Below, one piece after another: positions 22,967 to 32,578 of a stretch of 64,000 nt of DNA. Both the position numbers and the translations under genes were made by a program. The notes under the pieces were generated by a model, which was not told the DNA's origin, did no database searches, and worked only from the letters and a program-made list of their open reading frames with translations. How positions within the stretch are numbered: the first letter of the stretch is position 1; each line of letters opens with the position of its first letter. Source of the stretch: Dermacentor variabilis. Taxonomy: Eukaryota; Arthropoda; Arachnida; Ixodida; Ixodidae. The stretch is taken from assembly GCF_050947875.1 (NCBI RefSeq), contig NC_134568.1:206360217-206424216 (forward strand), read 5' to 3'.

Positions 22967-23055
22967 ATTTAAGCGCAACCTTTCAAAGACACTACGCGTC
23001 AACTGGCTTCCTTCAACCATTTCTTTTCTTTTTCTCTTTCTTTCTTTCTTCTTCT

Positions 23056-23057
23056 GT

Positions 23058-23092
<35 letters not shown>

Positions 23093-23094
23093 TT
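23056..23094. repeat. (TTTA)n microsatellite
   Basis: About nine TTTA units after a TTTC-rich tract. Confidence 0.95.
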
Positions 23095-23910
23095 ACTCAC
23101 TTTCTTTAGCCTCGCAAACAACGATTTGTGAAATTCTGAACTTATTTGCATCTTTATCGTTCTTGAAGGTCTTGAAGTCATTAATCCCTTGTTCTCTTTC
23201 ATTCATAATGTTATAATAAAATGATTTCTAAACAACAAATCAACCTAATATTTTCCTAAGAATGCACCAGTAGGACACTAGCAGCGAAGAGATACGAGAC
23301 CTGACATCAATGTTCCGCCGACTAATGAATAATTTCCGGCTAAGGTTATGTGCGGAACAGACATACCACCTGCTTCTAAAAGGAAGAGCCAGTTTTTCTG
23401 TAGACAGTGCAGAAAAAAACAAGAATGACTTATCACTTAATCTGTTAATGTCTTACCAATTAGCTAAAATTAATTAATCTACTGGCAGTATTTTGTTCTA
23501 GGGCACATGCTTCAATTGGGGAATTCAAGCCGGTTAGTGCTCCCGCCATATGCACGGAGTAGATATGTCAAGACCATCGTAAGTTTCGCACCCCCGGCTT
23601 CACCGTGTTCACAGTCTATCATCGTTCAAGCTAATATTTTCCCAAGAAGCCTCCTTCACCCCTCCCCGCGCTGCGTGACAAGACTAAATTGTGCAGCAAC
23701 GCATTTTATAACACATTTTAGAGACAAACATACCGATACTGGTGTTTGTCTTGGGAAGTGTCTAAGCCCTCAGGTCTGACAGGCTTCCATTCCGGAATTG
23801 CAAAATTCTGCATAAAGTAATTTAGAAAGAGTCAATTGGCAGGTGCTAGATAACTAATTAACTAGTAATTGTCACACATTTACCTATATCGACCGCCGCC
23901 GTTAATAACC

Positions 23911-24145
23911 TGTTGGCCGCCGTGAGGGCGTAGTGGAATCGGCATCGTACTGCTAAGCACGAGGTCGCGGCGTCGAGATCAAGCCATCGGCGGCCGCCTT
24001 TCAATGGCGACGAATTGCAAAAACGCCTGCGCGCCATGCATTGGGTGCACCGGGTCAAGCAAACCAGGTGGTCAAAATTAATCGGGAATCCCCCACTACA
24101 GCATGCCTCATAATCATGCTGTTGTTTCAGAATTCAGATTTAACG
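23911..24145 (+). repeat. Ruka-like tRNA-derived SINE
   Basis: A near full-length head (GCACGAGGTCGCGGCGTCGA is the B-box side) is followed by GGCGGCCGCCTTTCAATGGCG, AAAAACGCC, CAGGTGGTCAAAATT, CCCCCACTACAGCATGCCTC and ATAATCATG. It matches the copies at 12,240 and 43,043. The tail is degenerate A-rich. Confidence 0.75.
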
Positions 24146-24442
24146 AGAACTAAAGCAACAACAATAATTGTTGTTTAAGAATAAAATAAAGAATAATAAC
24201 TTTAAAATGAAGAAAAAAACAGGAAAGCAAACGAGAAGGTATCAACAGGCACTATGTAAACGAACACACGTCGCAAGCACACAAATAGCGTCACTAAATA
24301 AGAACAACCACCGGAAGCACGGTCCAGTACGTGGGGCTCTCACACGAAGTTCAGGATCGTCTATTTTAATGCACCCATCCGCACCTCACACTTAACATTT
24401 TTCGTATGTGCGCAAGAAGAGAGGCCAGCGATGTTTGAAGGC

Positions 24443-25293
24443 TGTTTGGATCGGACCGCTGGTACGATCTGTTGGGAACTCGGCGCTGACGCCCGTGGTT
24501 GTACCTGGGTCGCAAGCCCCAAGGGTAGCGTTGGCCTGGCGGCCTGGGGTACAACTGGAAGCATCCGAAGGTCCCGGCAAAGCATGAGTCGACTGGTAAC
24601 AACGAAACAACTTGTTTATTTTAACATCGCAAAGAGTTGGCGGTCAGGTTTGACCGTAGTAGAGAGACGGGAGAGCACTTCACTCAACAGAAGAAATCGG
24701 AGCCCTCCTTTTGGCGTCCGGGGGCAGCTGTTTTTATACTCTCGCAGTTGAGGGCAAGAAGGAACCCCTCAAAAGACGAGCACGTGAATGTACAATGGGC
24801 TAATGGTGACGCACACTGTCGTAGCGATGCCGTAGCACCATGTCGAGCACGATCTCGTAGCACCCTGTCGTGGCGCTGCCGGTCGGACACAATGACTGTA
24901 ATGAGAGGATGGTCCCTGCTTTGGCATCGCCTGTTTCGGGCACAATGACTGGAACGAGATCCCTGCTTTGGCATCGCCTGTTTCGGGCCCAATAACTGGA
25001 ATGAGATCCCTGCTTTGGCATCGCCTGTTTCGGGCACAATGACTGGAACGAGATCCCTGCTTTGGCATCGCCTGTTTCGGGCCCAATAACTGGAATGAGA
25101 TCCCTGCTTTGGCATCGCCTGTTTCGGGCACAATGACTGGAATGCGAGGATGATCCCTAGGCGGTCGCATCGCCGCAGTCGCGCCTGGAAACACCTGGCG
25201 ATGAGTGTTGCGGCGACGACGATCGGGCCAAAATGTCTGCCGCCCCGCCGCAGTCGCGCCGGCAAAACCACGTGTCGCAGGCGAAACGCAACA
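24443..25293 (-). repeat. 3' LTR of copy 1 (851 bp)
   Basis: On the minus strand it starts TGTTGCGTTTCGCC at 25,293 and ends GATCCAAACA at 24,443. The TATA box TATAAAAA is at 24,731-24,738 and the AATAAA signal at 24,615-24,620, so U3 is about 25,293-24,765. U3 holds a 47-bp tandem array (about 24,928-25,165) in which two unit types alternate (GGGCACAATGACTGGAAC and GGGCCCAATAACTGGAAT). Confidence 0.9.
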
Positions 25294-25779
25294 GACCGCC
25301 CCGCCGGGGGAAGGAGATCCCGATGGACAGGGGACTGCATCCGCTGTCCGGAGGGATGTCGCTCGATGATGCTCATAACCGAAGTCGGGCGTCCCTCGAC
25401 GTTTCTTGAGCGCAGCGCACAGAGAAGGCCTCGTTCTCTCGTTCAGGTTCGCACGGGACACTGCAAAGTGACTTCGGGAGAGTTCACATTTTTGTTCTCG
25501 TTCCCGGCAAGCGTTAGAACTACGCTGAAACTCAACCGCTCAGTCAGCAAGCACGGCACAACCCTCACTAAGCCCTGCCAGGCTCTTTCCCCTTTTTATA
25601 CCACTGCCTAGTTCCTTACAGTAGTCTAGCATCACTCAGAACGCGTCCACAAATTGAAAAATTGCACTAGAAAGCATATCATCACTTTGAAACACTAAAC
25701 AAAAGCAATATGTTAAAAAAAAATCCTGCCTCAGGAAGAAAAACATCAGTAACAAACAATTTTGAGGCTGATTCCTACG

Positions 25780-28700
25780 TTAGGGGCTTCGACTTAAGCC
25801 ATCGGCGTTACCGTTGAGACTCCCCTTTTTGTAACGCACCTCAAAGGAATATTGTTGTAAAGCGAGGCTCCAGCGCAGGAGGCGGCCATTTTTGGGAGAG
25901 ATGGTCTGCAGCCATTGGAGAGGGCAGTGATCCGTCTCAATGATAAACCTCGAGCCGGCTAGATAGCATGACAATTTCTGAACGGCCCACACGAGACATG
26001 CACACTCTTTCTCGGTGGCGCTATACGCCTGCTCACGACTGGTCAGCTTACGACTAGCATACAGGACGGGGTGTTCTACTTCTCCATTTTCCCGTTGGCA
26101 CAGTACAACGCCCATGCCTCGCTCACTAGCATCGCACTGAACAATGAACCCTTTTGTATAGTCTGGCGATCGTAGCACAGGCTGGCTTGTTAGGGCACTC
26201 TTTAGGGCGCTAAAAGCTCTTTCCTTGGTCTCGTCCCAGACGACTGTTTGAGGCTCTGTTTTTCTTAGAGCATCCGTCAGGGGAGCCGCGATATCAGAGT
26301 ACCTAGGAATGTACCTCTGATAGTAGCCGGCGACACCCAAGAACGACCGAATATCGGTCTTGGTGCGCGGTTGCGGAAAGTCTCGCACAGCGGCCACTTT
26401 TATTTCAGAGGGGCGGCGACGACCCTGACCAATCACGTGACCGAGGTAGACAACCTCGGCCTGTGCTAACTGGCACTTAGGAGCCTTTACTGTCAAGCCT
26501 GCTTCGCGCAGGCGGGTTAGCACTGCCCGCAAGTGTGCCATATGCTCAGACCAGGATGCGGAGAATATCGCTACGTCGTCTAGATACGGTAAAGCGAATT
26601 CTTGCTGTCCCCGCAACACTTTATCCATGAGACTTGAAAAACAGTATGGCGCGTTCTTCAAACCAAAACTCAACACTTTAGGACGGAATGTTCCCATTGG
26701 TGAAATGAACGCCGCATACCTACTAGCCTCTTCTGTAAGTGGAACCTGCCAATAACCCCTGACAAGATCTAGGGTGGAAATAAACTGAGCGCTACTAACT
26801 TTCTCAAGGCGCTCCTCGATGTTAGGGATCGGATAAATTTGATCCTTAGTGATGGAATTAAGCCTGCGGTAGTCGACGCAAGGACGAGGTTCCTTGCCCG
26901 GTACCTCAACTAAAATCAAAGGGGAGGTATAATCACTCTCACCTGCCTCAATAACACCGAGCTGTAGCATTTTCTTTACCTCAGCCTCCATAATATCGCT
27001 CTGGCGGGGTGACACCCGATACGCCTTGGATCGTACTGGCTCTGTGGAGGTAAGTTCTATATCATGAGTAAGTACCGAAGTCCTACCAGGCCTCTCAGAG
27101 AACAGACCTTGAAACTCTTGTAATAGCTGGTGTAGTTCGGTTTTCTGCTCGGGCGACAGCGGTGCTTTACTGATAAGGTCACTAATGACTTGACCGGTGT
27201 CTTCCCTGTTCGTCACTGAGCCTAGTCCTGGAAGCTCGACCGGAAGCTCTTCAGGAACGTTTACCATCATGCACACCACTGCTTCCCTTTGTCTATAAGG
27301 TTTGAGCAGATTACAGTGGTAAACTTGCTGTGCTTTCCGCTTTCCTGGCAGACTTACCACGTAGTTAACGTCCGACAGTTTCTGAACAATTCGTGCTGGG
27401 CCCTCCCACTGCACGTCTAGTTTGTTGTTTAGCGATGTGCGCAATATCATGACCTCATCGCCAACCTCAAAACGACGGGCCCTGGCTGTCCGATCATAAT
27501 AAACCTTGGCCCTCTGCTGGGCCTTTGTCATTGCTTCACCTGACAACTCCTGTGCCCTTCTTAAGCGTTCGAGGAGCTTAAGTACGTACTCCACCACGAC
27601 TGGGTCGTCGCCCCTACCTTCCCATGATTCTCGAAGCATGCGAAGCGGAGATCGAAGCGAGCGACCGTACACCAGTTCAGCTGGCGAAAACCCCGTAGCC
27701 GCATGCGGCGCGGTCCTTAAAGCAAACATCACCCCAGGCAGACACAGCTCCCAGTCAGTTCGATGTTCAAAACACAACGCTCTCAACACGCGCTTCATGA
27801 CGGAGTGGAGCTTCTCAACGGAATTCGACTGAGGGTGGTACACTGAGCTGTGTAACAGCTTTACCCCACACCTTTCGAGAAAAGTTGTCGTCAAAGCGCT
27901 AGTAAACACTGTGCCCTGGTCTGATTGAATTTCCGCAGGGAAACCAACTCGCGCAAATATGGACAGTAGTGCATTAACTATCTCAACTGAGCTGAGTTCT
28001 TTAAGCGGCACTGCTTCAGGGAACTTTGTCGCTGGGCAGATCACAGTCAAAATGTGTCTGTACCCCGTGGCTGTTACCGGCAGAGGTCCCACTGTATCAA
28101 TAACGAGCCGTCTAAAAGGCTCCGTAATGATAGGTACCAATTTCAACGGCGCCCTTGATTTGTCCCCTGGTTTGCCCACCCGCTGACAAGTGTCACATGT
28201 CCTCACGAAATGGTCTGCGTCCCGAAAACACCCTGGCCAATAGTACTCTTGCAAGAGACGGTCCTTAGTTTTCTTAACTCCTAGGTGTCCGGACCACGAA
28301 CCCCCATGTGACAAGCGCAACAGATCCTGACGATAGCATTGAGGCACGACCAGCTGATCGAACTCCACTCCTCTTCGGTCTAGATACTTCCGGTACAGGA
28401 CTCCACCCCTTTCCACAAAACGCGCAGTTTTCCTGGCGATACCTTCTTTGACATTGCAGCGCACGTTTTCCAGGCTGCCATCCTTTTTTTGCTCGGCTAT
28501 CAAAGCCGACCGGCTGACTTTTAGCAACCTATCAAGTCCGTCTGACGTAGGCGCGATGAGCAAATCAGTAGATAGCTCTTCTAACTTTCCCGCATCGGGA
28601 TTTTCCTCTCCGGTATCTGGTGCCTTTAACGTTACAGACTCAAGTTTATTCAGTTCGGGCGTGCTCTGAGTATCAGCTTGCTGCGCCTCTGACCCTTTTT

Positions 28701-30219
28701 CGTTGTTTGATAACGTCGGCCCCGCAACTACCGCCTTTGCAGCGAGCTCCCGAACCTTCGATCTGGTTAAGGCCTGAACACTAGCTTCACCAAACAAAAG
28801 CCCCTTCTCGCGCAGGAGGTGATCGGACCTGTTTGAAAATAGGTACGGGTACTGGGGTGGCAGCATAGATGACACTGCCGCCTCTGTCTCAAGCGCTCCG
28901 AAAGGTCCTTCAATAAGCACCTTTGCTACTGGCAGACACACGCTATGAGCTTCCACGGCTTGCTTGATCCACGCGCACTCGCCCGTGAACATATGGGGTT
29001 CTACGTAAGATGGGTGAACTACATCCATCGTAGCTGCGGAATCGCGAAGCACTCGGCACTCTTTCCCGTTCACGAGGAGGTCTCGCATGTAAGGCTCGAG
29101 AAGCTTCATGTTCTCGTCAGTGCTGCCTATTGAAAAAAACACAACTTTTGGTGTTGTTTCCGGACACTGCGCCGAAAAGTGACCCGGCTTCTGGCACGTA
29201 TAACACAAGCGCGCTCGCCTCACCTCGAACCGCTTTCTGCGTTTGGCTGCCGCCGTCTCTTTACGTTTGGTCGGACTGCTTTCGCTCGCATCCGCACTAC
29301 GCGTGTCCCCTTTTAATCTCATGGGCGTGAACTTCGGCCTCTCAACCTTCGAGCCAAATTCACCCTTTTGACCGTCCTTAGCTCCGCGAGCCCGACGCGT
29401 CACAAACTCCTCGGCTAGCTCAGCGGCTTTAGCCACCGTACAAACGTCTGGCCTATCCAAGACCCAGTATCGCACGTTCTCCGGTAACCGACTATAAAAC
29501 TGTTCTAGCCCGAAACACTGCAGAACTTTATCGTGGTCACCAAACGCTTTCTCTTCTTTGAGCCACTCCTGCATGTTCGACATAAGCCTATACGCAAACT
29601 CTGTATATGACTCACTTTTGCCTTTCTCATTTTCCCGAAACTTCCGACGGAACGCCTCCGCAGACAGCCGGTACTTTTTTAGCAGACTCGATTTTACTTT
29701 GTCGAAATCCTCTGCTTCCTCTCTATCCAAGCGAGCGACTACGTCGGCCGCCTCGCCGGGTAACAAAGTGAGCAAGCGCTGTGGCCACGTTTCCCGAGAG
29801 AACCCCTGCTTCTCGCACGTTCGCTCAAAGTTAACCAGGAACAAACCAATGTCCTCTCCAAGCTTAAACGGCCGCATTAGGTCAGTCATTTTGAACAATA
29901 CGCGTTCTCCTGCACCGTGTGCCTGACTTCCATTACGAGCGCGTTCCATCTCTATCTCGAGACGCTTCATTTCCAAAGCGTGTTGATGGTCACGCTCTTC
30001 TTTTTCTTTCTCTTTTTGTTCTTTAAGTTCGCGCTCCTGTCTTTTTGCAGTCTCCCTCTCTTCAATAGTCTCAAGGCATTCCGACAGCTCGTCATCCTCA
30101 GCCTCTAACTCAAGAATAGCCTTTAGCAGTTCAGGTTTTCTTAGTTTGTCTGAGACATCCAGACCCAACTCTCTTGCAAGCTCCAACAATTTCGGTTTGC
30201 GCAACGACTTCAAATCCAT
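25780..30219 (-). CDS. gag-pol: Gag-Pol polyprotein, order Gag-PR-IN-RT-RNase H
   Basis: 1,479 codons from an ATG at 30,219 to a stop at 25,780, without a frameshift between gag and pol. Domains by residue: SAP-like N-terminus (1-40), charged coiled coil (45-95), retrotransposon Gag core (105-245), zinc knuckle CX2CX4HX4C (339-352), protease-like block with DSA instead of DTG/DSG (393-395). Then come the integrase HHCC finger (H638, H645, C675, C678), integrase core D708, D767, E802, a GPY/F-like module (about 905-956), RT (about 1,060-1,245; YLDD at 1,212-1,215) and RNase H (D1363, E1403, D1430, D1473). The RT and RNase H sequence is Gypsy-like (LSFGLKNAPYCF, VDYRRLN), yet integrase precedes RT as in Copia; this matches the Gmr1 group. 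All integrase, RT and RNase H catalytic residues are present. The protein should form particles, copy its RNA and integrate it. The protease is the one doubtful domain. Confidence 0.93.
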   Translation of the reverse strand: MDLKSLRKPKLLELARELGLDVSDKLRKPELLKAILELEAEDDELSECLETIEERETAKRQERELKEQKEKEKEERDHQHALEMKRLEIEMERARNGSQAHGAGERVLFKMTDLMRPFKLGEDIGLFLVNFERTCEKQGFSRETWPQRLLTLLPGEAADVVARLDREEAEDFDKVKSSLLKKYRLSAEAFRRKFRENEKGKSESYTEFAYRLMSNMQEWLKEEKAFGDHDKVLQCFGLEQFYSRLPENVRYWVLDRPDVCTVAKAAELAEEFVTRRARGAKDGQKGEFGSKVERPKFTPMRLKGDTRSADASESSPTKRKETAAAKRRKRFEVRRARLCYTCQKPGHFSAQCPETTPKVVFFSIGSTDENMKLLEPYMRDLLVNGKECRVLRDSAATMDVVHPSYVEPHMFTGECAWIKQAVEAHSVCLPVAKVLIEGPFGALETEAAVSSMLPPQYPYLFSNRSDHLLREKGLLFGEASVQALTRSKVRELAAKAVVAGPTLSNNEKGSEAQQADTQSTPELNKLESVTLKAPDTGEENPDAGKLEELSTDLLIAPTSDGLDRLLKVSRSALIAEQKKDGSLENVRCNVKEGIARKTARFVERGGVLYRKYLDRRGVEFDQLVVPQCYRQDLLRLSHGGSWSGHLGVKKTKDRLLQEYYWPGCFRDADHFVRTCDTCQRVGKPGDKSRAPLKLVPIITEPFRRLVIDTVGPLPVTATGYRHILTVICPATKFPEAVPLKELSSVEIVNALLSIFARVGFPAEIQSDQGTVFTSALTTTFLERCGVKLLHSSVYHPQSNSVEKLHSVMKRVLRALCFEHRTDWELCLPGVMFALRTAPHAATGFSPAELVYGRSLRSPLRMLRESWEGRGDDPVVVEYVLKLLERLRRAQELSGEAMTKAQQRAKVYYDRTARARRFEVGDEVMILRTSLNNKLDVQWEGPARIVQKLSDVNYVVSLPGKRKAQQVYHCNLLKPYRQREAVVCMMVNVPEELPVELPGLGSVTNREDTGQVISDLISKAPLSPEQKTELHQLLQEFQGLFSERPGRTSVLTHDIELTSTEPVRSKAYRVSPRQSDIMEAEVKKMLQLGVIEAGESDYTSPLILVEVPGKEPRPCVDYRRLNSITKDQIYPIPNIEERLEKVSSAQFISTLDLVRGYWQVPLTEEASRYAAFISPMGTFRPKVLSFGLKNAPYCFSSLMDKVLRGQQEFALPYLDDVAIFSASWSEHMAHLRAVLTRLREAGLTVKAPKCQLAQAEVVYLGHVIGQGRRRPSEIKVAAVRDFPQPRTKTDIRSFLGVAGYYQRYIPRYSDIAAPLTDALRKTEPQTVVWDETKERAFSALKSALTSQPVLRSPDYTKGFIVQCDASERGMGVVLCQRENGEVEHPVLYASRKLTSREQAYSATEKECACLVWAVQKLSCYLAGSRFIIETDHCPLQWLQTISPKNGRLLRWSLALQQYSFEVRYKKGSLNGNADGLSRSP

Positions 30220-30553
30220 GGCTGCTCTGAATGCTGCTTTCTCTACTGCTTACTATTGTCTTGCCGCAAACTAACCCGGCAGCAACGACAACCACAATTA
30301 CCAGCTCTGTTTCTGACACTAACAAAAAGCCTGGCAAAGCTCAGAAGAAGAAAGTCCCGCACTCACCAAACCTCGCAGGCAGGAATTCCGCGCAGTCGTT
30401 CCGCTGCAGGCAACCAGTCGTCACACAGGGCTCGTTGCACTGCTCCCGGATCGTCGTTGAGCTGCTCAGCATACAGTCAACTGCATCTCTTCGCTGCTGG
30501 CCTCCGTTGTCGCGATCTCACCGCTGGCAGACAGTTGTTTGAAGTCGTAGGCG

Positions 30554-30571
30554 ATCCCACCGCTGCCACCA
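30554..30571 (-). promoter_or_regulatory. Primer-binding site, tRNA-Leu type
   Basis: On the minus strand, two bases after the LTR, TGGTGGCAGCGGTGGGAT is an 18-nt sequence complementary to a 3' end ATCCCACCGCTGCCACCA, which is that of a eukaryotic tRNA-Leu. It primes minus-strand DNA synthesis. A related sequence (TGTCTGCCAGCGGTGAGAT) lies about 40 bp further into the leader and acts as the presumed primer site in copy 2. Confidence 0.8.
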
Positions 30572-30573
30572 GA

Positions 30574-31424
30574 TGTTTGGATCGGACCGCTGGTACGATC
30601 TGTTGGGAACTCGGCGCTGACGCCCGTGGTTGTACCTGGGTCGCAAGCCCCAAGGGTAGCGTTGGCCTGGCGGCCTGGGGTACAACTGGAAGCATCCGAA
30701 GGTCCCGGCAAAGCATGAGTCGACTGGTAACAACGAAACAACTTGTTTATTTTAACATCGCAAAGAGTTGGCGGTCAGGTTTGACCGTAGTAGAGAGACG
30801 GGAGAGCACTTCACTCAACAGAAGAAATCGGAGCCCTCCTTTTGGCGTCCGGGGGCAGCTGTTTTTATACTCTCGCAGTTGAGGGCAAGAAGGAACCCCT
30901 CAAAAGACGAGCACGTGAATGTACAATGGGCTAATGGTGACGCACACTGTCGTAGCGATGCCGTAGCACCATGTCGAGCACGATCTCGTAGCACCCTGTC
31001 GTGGCGCTGCCGGTCGGACACAATGACTGTAATGAGAGGATGGTCCCTGCTTTGGCATCGCCTGTTTCGGGCACAATGACTGGAACGAGATCCCTGCTTT
31101 GGCATCGCCTGTTTCGGGCCCAATAACTGGAATGAGATCCCTGCTTTGGCATCGCCTGTTTCGGGCACAATGACTGGAACGAGATCCCTGCTTTGGCATC
31201 GCCTGTTTCGGGCCCAATAACTGGAATGAGATCCCTGCTTTGGCATCGCCTGTTTCGGGCACAATGACTGGAATGCGAGGATGATCCCTAGGCGGTCGCA
31301 TCGCCGCAGTCGCGCCTGGAAACACCTGGCGATGAGTGTTGCGGCGACGACGATCGGGCCAAAATGTCTGCCGCCCCGCCGCAGTCGCGCCGGCAAAACC
31401 ACGTGTCGCAGGCGAAACGCAACA
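30574..31424 (-). repeat. 5' LTR of copy 1 (851 bp)
   Basis: Same length and, as far as I can read, same sequence as the 3' LTR: TG...CA ends, TATAAAAA at 30,862-30,869, AATAAA at 30,746-30,751 and the alternating 47-bp U3 repeats at 31,059-31,296. It drives transcription leftward through the 335-nt leader into gag-pol. Confidence 0.9.
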
Positions 31425-32314
31425 AGGCTTTGTTACTTCTTCTTATATCCGTGTCACAATATGAAAGGAAACTCTAAGAAGCTGTATACTAGTTGAAAAT
31501 GCATGTTATCATGGGTGATGTCTTGTATTTTTTTTTGTACGGGACTAATCTCACAGACTGCCTATAAAGCGGACGTTACAGTTTTGTATTCTACATTGTG
31601 CTTTTTTATTAACCAGCTGATGTCGTGGTGGTGCAGTCCTTATGTGCATCTGAAGAGACTTGTGTGGACTCCTTCGTTCCTGTGTAATGAGTGCATGACC
31701 ATCCTATAGTTACTGGACCGTGCTTTTTGGTGCCGGGGCCCCATAGATGAGACAGTCCTTGTGCGCTTGTGTTCGTGTGTGTATCGTGATCCTTGATATT
31801 TTCTTATTTCCTTTCCTTTTTTTATTATAGCTTGAGTAACAAATGTGTAATTTTGAAAAAGCCGGCTCTGATGTAACCCACTTTCTCGAAGTTCTACATC
31901 TAAATAAAGAAAACGACTTGTACGGCACTGTTCTTGTTGTTTATTTCCCATTCCACAAAGAACTGTCGTGCAGCATGCGTTTTCTGCACGAACTTCTGTA
32001 GATTGCTGTAGAAATGCACATTATGTATTCTCCCTTATAATGGCATATTCCACGGTCCATTACCTCTGCTCTGTTGATAGTGTCAAAATTCATGTATGAT
32101 TACCTCATCTACGCACCCTCCTTTCTTGTTTTTACGTCTTATTTTATTTTATTTTATTGCACCCCCCTGCCCTTATTTCATGTTGTTTTTCTCCGCCACC
32201 CTTGCCTTCTTTGTACGTTTGTCATTCCATATATTTAGTGCTTTGCTGTGCCTAATCCTGAAGCGTAACTGCATATAAGCTTGATCCCTGCTCCCTCGAA
32301 CATATAGCAAACGT

Positions 32315-32335
32315 TTTATTTATTTATTTATCTAT

Positions 32336-32370
<35 letters not shown>
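32315..32370. repeat. (TTTA)n microsatellite
   Basis: About fourteen TTTA units with one TCTA interruption. Confidence 0.95.
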
Positions 32371-32373
<3 letters not shown>

Positions 32374-32491
32374 TGATATTAGATGTTTCGGTATATATAA
32401 CCACCAGATATATATCAAGCGCCGTCTAGATCTATATTTATAGAGGGATATTCTGGCGCACAAAAACTGTTCGTGGAACGGAAACAAGATT

Positions 32492-32578
32492 ACTGTTGTT
32501 GTTCTTGTCGTCGTCGTCGTAGTCGTCGTCGTCGTCGTCGTCGTCGTCGTTGTTGTTGTTGTTGTTGTTGTTGTTGCA
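32492..32578. repeat. (TCG)n/(TTG)n trinucleotide tract
   Basis: GTT units, then about twenty TCG/GTC units, then GTT units again; a compound trinucleotide repeat. Confidence 0.9.

Larger units (their letters stand above)
24443..31424 (-). mobile_element. Gypsy-type LTR retrotransposon copy 1, complete, Gmr1-like gene order
   Basis: A 6,982-bp element on the minus strand: 5' LTR 30,574-31,424, primer-binding site 30,554-30,571, gag-pol 25,780-30,219, 3' LTR 24,443-25,293. It is flanked by the 4-bp direct repeat AGGC (24,439-24,442 and 31,425-31,428), taken as the target duplication. Both LTRs are 851 bp, start TGTTGCG and end CCAAACA on the minus strand, and I found no difference between them. 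That implies a recent insertion. With a single uninterrupted reading frame, promoter, poly(A) signal and a perfect primer-binding site, it has everything expected of an autonomous element. Confidence 0.9.

Noticed and set aside
24928..25165. CRISPR-like regular repeats
   Set aside because: Units are 47-bp direct tandems without spacers inside a retrotransposon LTR in eukaryotic DNA.
24432..25293. Starting the copy 1 LTR at 24,432 (TGTTTGAAG) instead of 24,443
   Set aside because: It would require a short deletion within the LTR and gives no target duplication, while 24,443 gives AGGC on both sides and equal 851-bp LTRs.
24684..25461. 230-codon frames through the LTRs
   Set aside because: They read through non-coding U3 repeats on the antisense or sense side of the LTR and are repeated in both LTRs; not genes.
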